The notes beneath the pieces were generated by a model. The model was not told where the DNA came from, ran no database searches, and saw nothing but the letters and a program-made list of their open reading frames with translations. A stretch of 64,000 nt of DNA, from the NCBI RefSeq assembly GCF_020524765.1, contig NZ_JAIVLR010000001.1, positions 806,001-870,000 on the forward strand. Direction: 5' to 3'. Of this stretch, positions 30,307 through 40,294 are shown piece after piece. Each line of letters opens with the position of its first letter. The stretch's first letter is position 1. The DNA comes from Qipengyuania gaetbuli. Lineage in GTDB: Bacteria > Pseudomonadota > Alphaproteobacteria > Sphingomonadales > Sphingomonadaceae. A program made the position numbers and the translations under genes.

Positions 30307-31262
30307 GAGGCTTTCCTTCCTGCGGCCGCGCGGCGCTGCGCGACCCAAATCTTTACGGCCAGCTCGCCGTCTGCAAGGGCAATCGGGGTTTCAGGGTCGA
30401 ACCCTGCATCGGCCAGTAGCCCTGCCATTTGTTCGTCGGAAAAGCCGAGGCGGGCATGCGCGTGGCGCTCGCGCAATTCCTCGCGCTGGTGAGCTGCAAA
30501 GTCGACGATGGCGACGCGTCCCCCGTTGCGCGTGACACGGGCGGCCTCGGCCAGGACGGTCGCGGGATTCTGCGCGAAATGCAGCACTTGGTGGAACAGC
30601 ACGGTATCGAAGCTCGACGGGGCAAAGGGGAGTTGGGCGAAATCGCCCTGCACCAGCTCGACTCGCTCGGTCGGCAGGTGCTGGAGCTTTGCGCGGGCAA
30701 CGCGCAGCATTGCAAGGCTCTTGTCGAGCGCGACGATATGGTCCGCTCCTCCGGCGAAAAGTTCCGCCATGCGGCCCGTGCCGGTTCCGATATCGAGCAG
30801 CCTGCCAAGCCGGTTGTCACCAAGCGCCCCGCGCAATGCCGTCTCCACCTCCGCGTCGGAAGAATGTAGCCGGCGTAGCTCGTCCCAATCATGCGCATGA
30901 TCGGCGAAATACTGTTCGGCCTGCTCTTCCCGCGCGGCACGGATTTCCGCCAGCTTGCGGCGATCGTCCTCGCACAGGCCTGCGAATTCGGCATCCGATC
31001 GTTCGGCAGCTTCCAGCAGTATGCGCACGTCGCTGCACAATGCATCATCGGCGCGCGCACGCAGGAATATCCAGCTTCCTTCGCGGCGGCGCTCTGCAAG
31101 GCCGGCATCGCACAGGATGCCGATGTGGCGCGAAACGCGCGGCTGGCTCTGACCCAAGATCTGCGCAACCTCGCCCACAGCGAGCTCCATCGAACCCAGC
31201 ACCCGCAGGATACGCAGGCGCGTCGGGTCGGCAAGCGCACGAAAGATGGCCTCGGTTCGCAT
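30303..31262 (-). CDS. ArsR-type regulator fused to SAM-methyltransferase domain (SahR-like)
   Basis: 319 residues. An ArsR winged helix covers about 1-90 (ALADPTRLRILRVLGS and QSQPRVSRHIGILCDAGL), and a class I methyltransferase fold follows with motif I at 155-164 (LLDIGTGTGR) and GGRVAIVDFA later. There is no cluster of metal-binding cysteines of the ArsR type. The domain pair and the position at the head of the metF-metH operon fit the SahR family, described by comparative genomics as S-adenosylhomocysteine-responsive repressors of methionine-cycle genes; whether this one methylates anything is doubtful. A 24-bp palindrome lies 7 bp upstream of its start, so it probably autoregulates the operon. 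Confidence 0.85.
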   Translation of the reverse strand: MRTEAIFRALADPTRLRILRVLGSMELAVGEVAQILGQSQPRVSRHIGILCDAGLAERRREGSWIFLRARADDALCSDVRILLEAAERSDAEFAGLCEDDRRKLAEIRAAREEQAEQYFADHAHDWDELRRLHSSDAEVETALRGALGDNRLGRLLDIGTGTGRMAELFAGGADHIVALDKSLAMLRVARAKLQHLPTERVELVQGDFAQLPFAPSSFDTVLFHQVLHFAQNPATVLAEAARVTRNGGRVAIVDFAAHQREELRERHAHARLGFSDEQMAGLLADAGFDPETPIALADGELAVKIWVAQRRAAAGRKAS

Positions 31263-31268
31263 GGAGCA

Positions 31269-31292
31269 ACATATAAAGATATTTTTATATGT
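31269..31292. promoter_or_regulatory. 24-bp near-perfect palindrome, likely operator of the met operon regulator
   Basis: The half sites are ACATATAAAGAT and ATTTTTATATGT; the ideal complement would be ATCTTTATATGT, so only one base breaks the symmetry. It is strikingly AT-rich in a GC-rich genome, includes TATAAA/TATA elements that may be the -10 box, and ends 7 bp before the ATG of the ArsR-methyltransferase gene. No good ribosome binding site is present between, so a very short or leaderless message is possible. It also lies 231 bp upstream of the GH3 gene. Confidence 0.75.
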
Positions 31293-31523
31293 GTAAACGT
31301 AGCAAAATCGCAGTCGCCGAAAGGTGCCCTGCGTGCGACCGGCAAAGCCTTGGCGCTAACGGGAAATTTACCACCAGCCGCCAGAATTCTCCGCGAACCG
31401 TTCGCGGGGGCCCGTTCCCCGTATCCACCCCGTGCTTGCGGAGGGACAAATGGCGAAGCGCTCCCGCTCCCGGCCGATGCCGGCGCGACTGCCCCTCACG
31501 GGCAGGCGGGCGGAGGCGCGCGC

Positions 31524-33551
31524 ATGATCCACCTGCTGCCCGACAGCGATTGCGAACGCGTCGTATCCGACCTACTCGCCTACATGACAGTCGAGGAAAA
31601 GGCCGGCCAACTCGCCATCGTCCAGGCGCCCGATCCTCAGGACCGGGCCGAAACCGAGGCTTTTGCCCGCGCCATCCGCGATGGCCGCGTCACCGCGGTC
31701 GAGGGGATAGGCTCGAAACTTCAGGCGGAAGCCTTCCAGCAGATCGCGATCGAGGAATCCCGGTTGGGCATTCCCTTGCTCTTCCCCGCCGAAACGGCGA
31801 CCGGCGTAGACACCATCTTTCCCGCACCGCTCGCTGCTGCCGCCAGTTTCGACATGGATGCGATCGCCGCGGCGGAAAGCGTCATTGCGGACGAGGCCAA
31901 CGCCCGCGGGATCAATTGGGCGCTAGGGCCCGAAGCGGGATACCTCCGGCCTACTACGGGCAGCGCCTATCCTGCTTCGGTAGAACAGGTCCAGCTTGCC
32001 GCCCGCATTGCCGCGGCGCGTGTCGCGGGACTGCAGGCGGCGGGCGACACGTCGCGCGAGAGCGTGCTTGCGTGCCTCGACCTTTCCCGCGTCCTTCGCC
32101 CCGGGAGCACCGCCGGGCGGCAGGAGATTGCCGATGCTTTGCGGATCGCTGCCCATGTCGCGCAGCAAGGCTATCTCGGTTCGATATCCTTCGGAGGTGC
32201 CGACACCAGTCACCGCGGCGCGCTCCAGCGCGCGTTCTCCTTCCTCCATGGCCCGGGTTCCTTCGAGGGCATGGTACTGTCTGAATGGCAGGCCCTGGCC
32301 GCGGCTGCACGAAACAGCGAACACGTGGAAATCGGCGATTACATGCCGATCGATGCCATTGTTTCGGCGGTCGAGAAGCGCGAAATTCCCCTCTCGCGGC
32401 TGGACGATGCGGCGGCCCGCGTCCTGCGCGCCAAATACGCACTCGGCCTGTTCAGCCTGCCGCTGGGACGCGAGGCGGTGCGCCGCCGGGGATCGCTCCC
32501 AACCCCGATACAGAACCGCCAAGCGGCGCTGGACCTCGCCAAGAAGTGCTGCGTGCTCCTGCGCAACGAGCCGACGATGCTGCCGCTTGGCGTCGATTCC
32601 GGCGACATTCTTGTCATCGGCAATGCCGCCAACGACCGGTCCCTTCCGGTCGCTGGGCGCGGCGGCCCGGGTGCCAGCGTCATCGACGGGCTGGAACAGC
32701 TCGGCATTCCCTACAAGTTCGCGCCCGGCCTCGCCCTGCGGCGCGAGAACGGGGCCGTCGGCCGGCTGGTCGAGGCCGACAGCATGGCCATCGGCATGGC
32801 CTGCGAAGCGGCCAAGCGTTCGCGCACGGTCGTAGTGGTGCTGGGCGAATGCGAGAACGGCAGACTGGCGGAAGCAGAGCACCAGCTCCTGTCCTCACTG
32901 CGCACGGTCACCGAGCGGATCGTCCTCGTCACGCTCGGCACGCTGCCGCTCGATCCGGTCGTGTCCGGCGGCCCGTTACCGGCCGTGCTCCACGCAGGGC
33001 AGCTGGGCACCATGAGCGGCCATGCCATCGCCGAGATCCTGACCGGCGAGGCTGCACCCTGCGGGAAGCTACCCGTGGCCATCCCGGCTAGCGAGCATAA
33101 TCGCGGACTACCCTTCGGACATGGCCTCAACTATGCCGATTTCGCGTTGACCGACCTCACGCTCGACTTGGCGACCGACCACATCGTCGCCAGTGCCCAG
33201 CTGCGCAACATGGGCGAAATTTCAGGCGTTGAAACGGTCCAACTGTTCGTCCGCCGTTATCGTGGCCGCCACCTGCCCAGCCGGATGGACCTGCGCGATT
33301 TCGAGCGCGTCACCCTTGCACCAGGAGAACGGCAGACGGTCCGTTTCGAGCTAGCCCGCGAAGAGGTCGGCGAGTTCCGCGAGGACGGCCGACTGGTCGC
33401 CGAAGGAGGCACGCTCGACATTCGCATCGGCCTGTCGGCGGGCCGCACGCTCGGCGGGGAGATCGAACTTCCCGAAGCCGTCGCGCGCGCCATGGGCGGG
33501 TTCGTCAAGGGCTTGCCCGGCAGTGCCGCAGACAGCCGCCGCCGCGCCTGA
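31524..33551 (+). CDS. GH3-family protein with altered active-site residues
   Basis: 675 residues from the ATG at 31524, with GGAGG seven bases upstream. Overall it follows the beta-glucosidase/xylosidase family: MTVEEKAGQL, a barrel, an alpha/beta sandwich, PFGHGLNYADF and a C-terminal fibronectin III-like domain. Yet the residues that define GH3 catalysis differ: E90 replaces the substrate-binding Asp and T93 the His before G94, L-D-L (185-187) replaces KHF, and the nucleophile motif SDW reads S253-E254-W255. No signal peptide is visible. It may be inactive or have changed chemistry. It is divergent from the met operon and convergent with DUF2891. Confidence 0.8.
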   Translation: MIHLLPDSDCERVVSDLLAYMTVEEKAGQLAIVQAPDPQDRAETEAFARAIRDGRVTAVEGIGSKLQAEAFQQIAIEESRLGIPLLFPAETATGVDTIFPAPLAAAASFDMDAIAAAESVIADEANARGINWALGPEAGYLRPTTGSAYPASVEQVQLAARIAAARVAGLQAAGDTSRESVLACLDLSRVLRPGSTAGRQEIADALRIAAHVAQQGYLGSISFGGADTSHRGALQRAFSFLHGPGSFEGMVLSEWQALAAAARNSEHVEIGDYMPIDAIVSAVEKREIPLSRLDDAAARVLRAKYALGLFSLPLGREAVRRRGSLPTPIQNRQAALDLAKKCCVLLRNEPTMLPLGVDSGDILVIGNAANDRSLPVAGRGGPGASVIDGLEQLGIPYKFAPGLALRRENGAVGRLVEADSMAIGMACEAAKRSRTVVVVLGECENGRLAEAEHQLLSSLRTVTERIVLVTLGTLPLDPVVSGGPLPAVLHAGQLGTMSGHAIAEILTGEAAPCGKLPVAIPASEHNRGLPFGHGLNYADFALTDLTLDLATDHIVASAQLRNMGEISGVETVQLFVRRYRGRHLPSRMDLRDFERVTLAPGERQTVRFELAREEVGEFREDGRLVAEGGTLDIRIGLSAGRTLGGEIELPEAVARAMGGFVKGLPGSAADSRRRA

Positions 33552-33553
33552 CC

Positions 33554-34543
33554 TCAGCCCTTTTCGAGCAGCGCCAGCAGGGCGAAGCTCGCCAGCCAGT
33601 GCTCGCCCATGTAATCGCCCGCGACATGGGGCATGGCAGCCTCTAGGTGTTCCTGCGCCCTTGCCTCCAGTAGCTCCTGCGCGGAATGATCGCCCAGCGC
33701 GCGTGAAGCTGCACGCAGGTTCCACGCCCGGCTGAGGTTCAACCCGTCGAGATGGGCGATCTTGCCATCGCTGCGGTCCGACACCGTTACGGGCCTGCAC
33801 TCGCGCTCCACCCAGCCGTTCGACAGGACCAATCCGTCGAGCCACGGCGCGTACTGGAGTTGCGGCATGATGCGGCTCATCAGCAAGGCGACCGACAGGA
33901 CGGGCGAGAGGAATTCATCGCCGCCCGGCTCCCACCCGGCATAGTCCCGCCGCCGGCCGTATGCGGCCAAGGCCCATTCGTCGATCGTCGCAACCAGAAC
34001 GCAATCGCGCTCAAGCGCCCACTCGCGCGCCAGCGTGAGCGCGAAGGCGGAATTGTAATGCGAGCCGACGGTGATCGGATAGGTCAGGATGCGCAGGTAG
34101 TCTCGAAACAGTCCGGCAAAGGCACGGGCAAGCGGCTCAAGCCTCGCGCCCCAGTCCTTGTCGCTATGCCGCGCAGCCTCGTGGTGGAGATAGAGCAGCC
34201 ACGCCCAGCCATAGGGCCGTTCGAAAGCGCGCGAGTAGGTCCGGCCCAGATAGGCGAGTTCGACTGCCAGCTTCTCCTCGGTGAAAGTGTTATCCGCCAG
34301 CGCGGCAATCTCCGCCGCTTCGGGCATGCCCGGATAGAGCCGGCGCAAGCTGAGCAGGGTCCACCAGCCGTGAACGCAGCTATGCCAGTCGAAACTGCCG
34401 AAGAAGACGGGATGCGCCTCACGCGGGGGGCGCACGTCGTGTTCGCCCTCGAACACGTGGTCGTCCTTGTAGGGATAGGGCCGCGCCACGTGGCCCAGTG
34501 CAGTGCGCGCGAAATGGCGGGCAATGTCTTCGGTCAGCTCCAC
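33554..34543 (-). CDS. DUF2891 family protein
   Basis: 329 residues if started at GTG 34543, which overlaps the DUF979 gene by 10 bp and has GGAG upstream; the first recognised residues are ELTEDIARHFARTALGH. The FFGSFDWHSCVHGWWTLL segment and GWAWLLYLHHEAA are characteristic of DUF2891, a soluble alpha-toroid-like family with no established function. Conserved His and Trp residues in the first motif suggest an enzymatic pocket. It is the last gene of the 5-oxoprolinase-DUF969-DUF979 run, so a role in the same pathway is inferred. Confidence 0.78.
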   Translation of the reverse strand: MELTEDIARHFARTALGHVARPYPYKDDHVFEGEHDVRPPREAHPVFFGSFDWHSCVHGWWTLLSLRRLYPGMPEAAEIAALADNTFTEEKLAVELAYLGRTYSRAFERPYGWAWLLYLHHEAARHSDKDWGARLEPLARAFAGLFRDYLRILTYPITVGSHYNSAFALTLAREWALERDCVLVATIDEWALAAYGRRRDYAGWEPGGDEFLSPVLSVALLMSRIMPQLQYAPWLDGLVLSNGWVERECRPVTVSDRSDGKIAHLDGLNLSRAWNLRAASRALGDHSAQELLEARAQEHLEAAMPHVAGDYMGEHWLASFALLALLEKG

Positions 34544-35484
34544 AGCAGGAATGCTCCGACATAGATGATCACGACATTGCAGACCCACAGCGGCAATGCG
34601 GTGCCGACCTGCTGGCGGATGACGGCGTTCTGGTCCTTCAGTTCGAGCAGCGCGGCAGGCACGATGTTAAAGTTGGCCGCCATCGGTGTCATCAGCGTCC
34701 CGCAGAACCCCGCGAGCATGCCGACCGCGCCGATCACCGCCGGATTACCGCCATAGCCTTCGACCAGCAGCGGGATGCCGATGGCTGCAGCCATGACCGG
34801 GAAGGCGGCAAAGGCATTGCCCATGATCATCGTGAAGAGCGCCATGCCCAGCGCGAAGACCACAACGGTAAGGAATATGCTGCCATCAGGAATGATCGCG
34901 CCCGCGATGCCGCCGATGATGTCGCCCACGCCTGCCAACGCGAATACCGCACCTAGGGCCGCGAGCATTTGCGGCAGGATACCGGCCCATCCGATCGAAT
35001 CGAGGAGGCGGCGTCCCTCTTCCGCTGCCGCCAGGACCGGCGGCCTCAGCCAGAGCATCGCGGAAGTGAGCGCGATGAGCGTGCCGAGGCTGAAGAGGAT
35101 CAGCGTTTCGCGGCGTTCGGCCAGTAGGCCGCTCTCGCTGAGCGGCGTGTAATTGTAGAGCAGCGTGCCAGCGACAGCCGTCAGGGGCACGATCAGGGCA
35201 GGAAGGAACAGCCGGTTGCCTAGTCTGTCGGAATGCGCCTGCCGCTCTTCCAGCGTCGTCGTGGCCGGGTCGCTGCGCTTGAGCAGGCCGAGCCCCGCAA
35301 TGCCGACCAGCGCGAGGACGAGCACGCCATTTGCGAAATCGGATAAATGGCTGCCGAACAGGAAACTCGCTGCCAGCAGTCCCCAGAAGGCGGCATTGCC
35401 CCATTTCGCATCGCGCAGGGACAAGAGCGACCAGACAAGGAAGAAACCGCCTGTCAGGATATAGAGCCATTCGTAGGTAATCAT
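34534..35484 (-). CDS. DUF979 family membrane protein
   Basis: 316 residues with about nine hydrophobic segments. The C-terminal region GMLAGFCGTLMTPMAANFNIVPAALL, quoted in parts as GFCGTLMTPMAANFN and IVPAALLEL, is the family hallmark. DUF979 and DUF969 genes occur next to each other and probably form one two-component permease. Here both lie directly behind 5-oxoprolinase with 4-bp overlaps, so uptake of 5-oxoproline or a related hydantoin-like compound is the obvious inference. No biochemical evidence is known to me. Confidence 0.85.
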   Translation of the reverse strand: MITYEWLYILTGGFFLVWSLLSLRDAKWGNAAFWGLLAASFLFGSHLSDFANGVLVLALVGIAGLGLLKRSDPATTTLEERQAHSDRLGNRLFLPALIVPLTAVAGTLLYNYTPLSESGLLAERRETLILFSLGTLIALTSAMLWLRPPVLAAAEEGRRLLDSIGWAGILPQMLAALGAVFALAGVGDIIGGIAGAIIPDGSIFLTVVVFALGMALFTMIMGNAFAAFPVMAAAIGIPLLVEGYGGNPAVIGAVGMLAGFCGTLMTPMAANFNIVPAALLELKDQNAVIRQQVGTALPLWVCNVVIIYVGAFLLWS

Positions 35485-36152
35485 GCCCCTGCCCTCCCCA
35501 GACGCCGGTCGAGCGAACGGATCCGCCAGCCGTGGATGATGAAGGCGCAGATCGCCGTGGGGATGGCCCAGACCGACAATTGCAGCGGGGTAAGCGGATA
35601 GCCGTAGCTTTCGAACACCCCCTGGATCAGCAGGATGGAGGCGATCGCGAAGAAGATGTCCTCGCCGAAGAACAGGCCGATATTGTCGGTTGCCGCCGAC
35701 ATGGCCTTGACCTTCTCGCGGTCTTCATCGGCCAGTTCGCCGTGTGATTTCTCCGCCGCGGCTTCCGCCATCGGGGCGACCAGCGGGCGGACCGTCTGCG
35801 GGTGGCCGCCAAGACTGGTGAGGCCCAGCGCCGCGGTAATCTGCCGGAACAGGAGGTAGATCGTCAGCAACTTGCCCATGGTTGCGCCGCGAATGCCCTC
35901 GATCACTGCGCGGGCGCGTTGCTGCAGCCCGTAGCGTTCGAGCAGGCCGATCACCGGCAGGATAATCCATGTGACCGAGATGTAGCGGTTGTCGTTGAAA
36001 GCCTTGCCCAGCGCCTCGATCACCGCGACGAGGTCTAGGCCGGCAAGGACGCCGGTCACCAGCGCCGCCGTGACGACCACCAGCAGCGGATTGAAGCGCA
36101 GCGCAAAGCCCGCCACCACGATGGCGATGCCGGCCAGCGGCCAGTAGTTCAT
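35481..36152 (-). CDS. DUF969 family membrane protein
   Basis: 223 residues from the ATG at 36152, preceded by GGAGGAACGGGA. About five to six hydrophobic segments; [24 protein letters not shown], in particular [14 protein letters not shown], identifies DUF969. It overlaps the 5-oxoprolinase gene by 4 bp upstream and DUF979 by 4 bp downstream, which points to a stoichiometric complex with DUF979. Likely an inner-membrane transporter subunit. Confidence 0.85.
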   Translation of the reverse strand: MNYWPLAGIAIVVAGFALRFNPLLVVVTAALVTGVLAGLDLVAVIEALGKAFNDNRYISVTWIILPVIGLLERYGLQQRARAVIEGIRGATMGKLLTIYLLFRQITAALGLTSLGGHPQTVRPLVAPMAEAAAEKSHGELADEDREKVKAMSAATDNIGLFFGEDIFFAIASILLIQGVFESYGYPLTPLQLSVWAIPTAICAFIIHGWRIRSLDRRLGRAGA

Positions 36153-39100
36153 TCCCGTTCCTCCCCATATCCGCCCCCGCCGGGCGTCAGAATGACGAAA
36201 GCGTCGCCCGGCCGCATCTCTGCATGTCCGGTCGCGCCCAATTCCTCGATGCTGCCATCGGCGCGCTCGACCCAGTTGCGCCCCGGCTGCGCATCGCCGC
36301 CGCCGCAAATCCCGCGCGGCGGGATTGCACGCCGGTTGGCGAGCATGTTTGCGCGCATGGGTTCGAAGAAGGTGACGCGCCGCTCCACTCCGTCTCCCCC
36401 GCGGTGCGCGCCCGTGCCTCCAGAGCCGCGCCTGATGGCGAAGCGGTCGAGCCGCACCGGCAGGCGCGTTTCCAGGATTTCGGGATCGGTCAGGCGCGAG
36501 TTGGTCATGTGGGTCTGCACCGCACTGGTCCCCTCGTGATCGGGCCCTGCGCCCGAGCCGCCGGCGATGGTCTCGTAATATTGGTGTCGCTCGCTTCCGA
36601 AGGTGAAATTGTTCATCGTACCCTGCGACGGCGCAAGGCGACCGGTCGCAGCGAACAGGGCGTCGGTCACGACCTGGCTGGTTTCGACATTGCCGGCCAC
36701 GACCGCCGCGCCCGGCTCGGGGTCGAGCATCGAACCTTCGGGGACGACCAGTTCGACAGGCCGCAGGCAGCCGTCGTTCATGGGAATCGCGTCGTCGATC
36801 AACGTACGCAGGACATAGAGCGCCGCTGCGCGCGTGATGGAGCGCGGCGCGTTGAAATTGTCGGGCAACTGCATGCTCGTCCCGGTGAAATCGAACACGG
36901 CGCTGCGGCTTTCGCGGTCGATGCGGATAGCCACCCTGACTTCGGCGCCATTGTCCATCGGATAGGCGAAGCTGCCGTCGTCAAGCCGGTCCAGCAGCCG
37001 CCGCACACTTTCCTCCGCATTGGCGAGGACGTGGCCCATGTAGGCGGCGACCACCGCTTCGCCCTGGTCCCGAGCCGACTGGACGAGCAGCTCGCTCCCC
37101 CGCGTGCAGGCGGCCAGCTGGGCGCGCAAATCCGACAGATTGCGGTCCGGATTGCGCGCCGGATAGCGGGCCGATGCAAGGACTTCGCGCACGGCGTCCT
37201 CGCGGAAATACCCCTCGTCCACCATAAGGAGGTTGTCGATCAGGACACCCTCTTCCTCGATCGTGGCGCTTTCGGGCGGCATGGAACCCGGCGCGATGCC
37301 GCCAATGTCCGCATGGTGGCCGCGCGCCGCAACGAAGGCATCCGGTTCATCGCCAGTCTCGCCATAGAACACCGGCACGATGACGGTGATGTCGGGCAGA
37401 TGCGTGCCGCCGCGATAGGGATCGTTGAGGACGTAGGCATCGCCGCGTCGGAAGCCGCGCCCGTCCCGGCGTTTACCGCGCGCCTCGATGACGCGGGCGA
37501 TGCTGTCGCCCATCGAACCGAGGTGCACGGGGATATGCGGTGCATTGGCGATCAGCGCGCCGCTCGCATCGAACAGCGCGCAGGAGAAATCGAGCCGCTC
37601 CTTGATGTTCACCGAAGTCGCGGTCGACTGGAGGACCACGCCCATTTCCTCGGCAATGGCCATGAAGAGGTTGTTGAATATTTCGAGCCGGACAGGATCG
37701 ACGACTGTTCCGGCGGCACGGTCACGTTCGAGCGCCTCGGTCCGGGTGAGCACCAGGCTTCCTTCCTCGGCTAGCCGCGCTTGCCATCCGCGTTCGACCA
37801 CGGTTGTCGAGCCGGGGTCGATGACCAGCGCCAGTCCGGCAATTTCCTCGCCCACCTGCATGGCGCTGCGTTCCACCGTCGGCCATGTGCCGCTAGCGTT
37901 GCCTCTTGCTTCCTGCGGCTCTGCCTCGACTGCGCCGAGCCCACCCGAGGTGCCGCTGGCCTCCACGCTCAGCGCCTCCACGACAATGGGCGCAGTCTCG
38001 TCCGAATAGCCAAAGCGCTGGCGGTGCAGCCGGCGGAAGGCCGCGTCCATTTCCCGCGGCTCGCCGCAGGGTACGGCCAGCATGGAATCGCTGCCCGCAA
38101 AGCGCAGCCGCAAGCTCGCATCGATGCGGATATCCGCGACACCCTGCGCAGCAAGAGCATCGCGCGCCTCGGCTTCCAGCGCGGCCAGATCGGCAGAATA
38201 ATCGTCGCCCAGCGCGCGCACCAGGCTGACCTCGCGGATCGTCTTCACGGGCGCAAGGCCGATGCCATAGGCGGACAGGATTCCGGCAAGCGGATGCACG
38301 AGGACGGTCTCGATGCCCAGTTCGTCGGCCACCTTGCAGGCGTGCTGCCCGCCCGCCCCGCCGAAGCAGGCCAGAGCATAGGCAGTCACGTCGTGCCCGC
38401 GCGCGACCGATATCTTGCGAATTGCATTGGCCATGGAATCGACCGCGATAGCGAGGAAGCCTTCGGCGATTTCCTCAAGCGGCCTTGCCTGTGGCAGCAA
38501 TGCCGCCACTTCCTCCAGCCGCCGGCGTGCTGCTTCCGGATCGAGCGGTTCGTCGCCTGCGGGCCCGAAGACGCTCGGGAAGAAGGCCGGATCGAGCCTG
38601 CCGAGGAACAGGTTGCAATCGGTCACCGTCAGCGGCCCGCCCTTGCGGTAGCAGGCCGGCCCGGGATCAGCACCTGCGCTTTCCGGTCCGACGCGGAAGC
38701 GCGAGCCATCGAAGCGGCAGATCGAGCCGCCCCCGGCAGCCACCGTGTGTATCTGCATCATGGGCGCGGCCACACGCACACCTGCCACGACGCTATCGCC
38801 GGTCAGCTCGTACTCGCCCGAATAATGCGCGACATCCGTGCTGGTCCCGCCCATGTCGAAGCCGATGATCCTGTGATGCCCCAAGGGTGCGCTGGCCGCG
38901 ACCATGCCAACCACGCCGCCGGCCGGACCGGACAGGATCGCGTCCTTGCCGCGAAATGCGCCGACTTCGGCGAGACCGCCGTTCGACTGCATGAAGCGCA
39001 GCCTCTCGGCCTCGGGTAGCTCCGCCTGCAGCCCGTCGGTATAGCGCCTGAGCACGGGCGAGAGGTAGGCATCGACCACGGTCGTATCGCCGCGCGGGAC

Positions 39101-39700
39101 GAGCTTGATCAGCGGGCTGACCTCGTGGCTGACGCTGACCTGCGCGAAGCCCATCTCGCGCGCGATGGCAGCGATTTGCGCCTCGTGGTCACGGTATTTC
39201 CAGCCGTGTACCAGCACGATGGCAAGGGCATCGAAACCTTCCGTGCGCAGCTGTGCTAGATCGGCACGGACCTGCTCCTTGTCGAGCGGCTTGAGGACTT
39301 CGCCATCCACTCCGACGCGTTCGTCCACCTCGACCACGCGTGCAGGCAATTGTTCGGGCAGGACGATGTGGCGCGCGAAGATTTCCGGCCGCGCCTGCGT
39401 CCCGATGCGTAGGGTATCGCCGAACCCGCGCGTAATCAGCAGGGCCAGCCGCTCTCCCTTGCGCTCGAGCAGGGCATTGGTCGCAACCGTGGTCCCGACA
39501 CGCAGTTCGGCAATCGGGCCCGGGCCGTGGCGTGCCATGAGGCGGCGCACTGCCTCGCTCGCCGCATCGGCATAATGGCCGGGGTTTTCGCTCAGCAGCT
39601 TGTCGGTCACCAGCCGCCCGTCGGGCGTGGTGGCGACAACGTCGGTAAAGGTCCCCCCGCGATCGATCGCGAAGCGCCATGCGGCTGCTCTCTCGCTCAT
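36149..39700 (-). CDS. 5-oxoprolinase (ATP-hydrolysing), HyuA-HyuB fusion
   Basis: 1183 residues from the ATG at 39700. The first half is the HyuA/OPLAH ATPase part ([50 protein letters not shown]), and the second half from about residue 650 is HyuB ([41 protein letters not shown]). Prokaryotes often encode these separately, while eukaryotic 5-oxoprolinase is fused as here. It should convert 5-oxoproline to glutamate using ATP, although related N-methylhydantoinases share the architecture. The next three genes overlap it or each other and include the DUF969/DUF979 permease. Confidence 0.88.
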   Translation of the reverse strand: MSERAAAWRFAIDRGGTFTDVVATTPDGRLVTDKLLSENPGHYADAASEAVRRLMARHGPGPIAELRVGTTVATNALLERKGERLALLITRGFGDTLRIGTQARPEIFARHIVLPEQLPARVVEVDERVGVDGEVLKPLDKEQVRADLAQLRTEGFDALAIVLVHGWKYRDHEAQIAAIAREMGFAQVSVSHEVSPLIKLVPRGDTTVVDAYLSPVLRRYTDGLQAELPEAERLRFMQSNGGLAEVGAFRGKDAILSGPAGGVVGMVAASAPLGHHRIIGFDMGGTSTDVAHYSGEYELTGDSVVAGVRVAAPMMQIHTVAAGGGSICRFDGSRFRVGPESAGADPGPACYRKGGPLTVTDCNLFLGRLDPAFFPSVFGPAGDEPLDPEAARRRLEEVAALLPQARPLEEIAEGFLAIAVDSMANAIRKISVARGHDVTAYALACFGGAGGQHACKVADELGIETVLVHPLAGILSAYGIGLAPVKTIREVSLVRALGDDYSADLAALEAEARDALAAQGVADIRIDASLRLRFAGSDSMLAVPCGEPREMDAAFRRLHRQRFGYSDETAPIVVEALSVEASGTSGGLGAVEAEPQEARGNASGTWPTVERSAMQVGEEIAGLALVIDPGSTTVVERGWQARLAEEGSLVLTRTEALERDRAAGTVVDPVRLEIFNNLFMAIAEEMGVVLQSTATSVNIKERLDFSCALFDASGALIANAPHIPVHLGSMGDSIARVIEARGKRRDGRGFRRGDAYVLNDPYRGGTHLPDITVIVPVFYGETGDEPDAFVAARGHHADIGGIAPGSMPPESATIEEEGVLIDNLLMVDEGYFREDAVREVLASARYPARNPDRNLSDLRAQLAACTRGSELLVQSARDQGEAVVAAYMGHVLANAEESVRRLLDRLDDGSFAYPMDNGAEVRVAIRIDRESRSAVFDFTGTSMQLPDNFNAPRSITRAAALYVLRTLIDDAIPMNDGCLRPVELVVPEGSMLDPEPGAAVVAGNVETSQVVTDALFAATGRLAPSQGTMNNFTFGSERHQYYETIAGGSGAGPDHEGTSAVQTHMTNSRLTDPEILETRLPVRLDRFAIRRGSGGTGAHRGGDGVERRVTFFEPMRANMLANRRAIPPRGICGGGDAQPGRNWVERADGSIEELGATGHAEMRPGDAFVILTPGGGGYGEERE

Positions 39701-39800
39701 CGCGCGCACCCTAGGCGCGCGCGCGGCTCATGCAAGACGCGATCGGACCGCCGCGCCGCGACACATCATGCGAAGGGCGCGGCGACACCGATAGTCGGAG

Positions 39801-40205
39801 TTAATCGGCGGCTTCTGCCGCGCGCGGCTTGACGGTGACGGTGGTGCCTTCGTCGGAAGTCGCAGTAAACGAACCGTCCGCTCCCCGCTCGCCTTCGGTC
39901 CAGCAAAGGCCATCCTCACCCGTCGGCGTGAAGCAGGACTTGCCGTCCACGACCGCCCAGGTGCCGGAAATCTGCGAACCGTCGGCAGCGGTCGCGACAT
40001 AGGTCCCGTCGGCGCTGGTTTCCATCACGGACGCAGTACCGTCTTCCAAGGTCACGTCATAGGTGCCGGGCCCCGTACCATTGGCGGTCGTCATCTCAGG
40101 AGCTTCCGCAGCAGCCGGCGTTTCCTCGACAGCCGGTTCTTCTGCCGGTTCGGCAGTGCAGGCGACAAGGGTCAGTGGCAGGATGGCAATGGCAAGATAG
40201 CGCAT
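39801..40205 (-). CDS. hypothetical lipoprotein
   Basis: 134 residues from the ATG at 40205. The signal peptide ends with a lipobox LTLVAC, and a Glu/Ala/Pro-rich linker of about 25 residues follows. The mature domain (GTYDVTLEDGTASVM through KSCFTPTGEDGLCWTEG) is a small beta-rich unit with one Cys pair. The GTYDVT...DGT pattern recurs in sphingomonad lipoproteins, but no function is known to me. It stands alone between 5-oxoprolinase and the aldehyde dehydrogenase. Confidence 0.75.
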   Translation of the reverse strand: MRYLAIAILPLTLVACTAEPAEEPAVEETPAAAEAPEMTTANGTGPGTYDVTLEDGTASVMETSADGTYVATAADGSQISGTWAVVDGKSCFTPTGEDGLCWTEGERGADGSFTATSDEGTTVTVKPRAAEAAD

Positions 40206-40294
40206 GAGGTCTCTCCCTCCCGAAAGGGCGACCACAGGCGCTCTCTTACCACGCCTTCATCAAATGCGGAAACGCCGTTCCGCTTGGCGGCGGA

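Noticed and set aside
31263-31523. SAM-type riboswitch for the methionine operon
   Set aside because: The regulator start is only 7 bp from the palindrome, leaving no room for an aptamer; no SAM-II or SAM-I core is visible. A 7-bp hairpin at 31391-31407 lacks a T-run.
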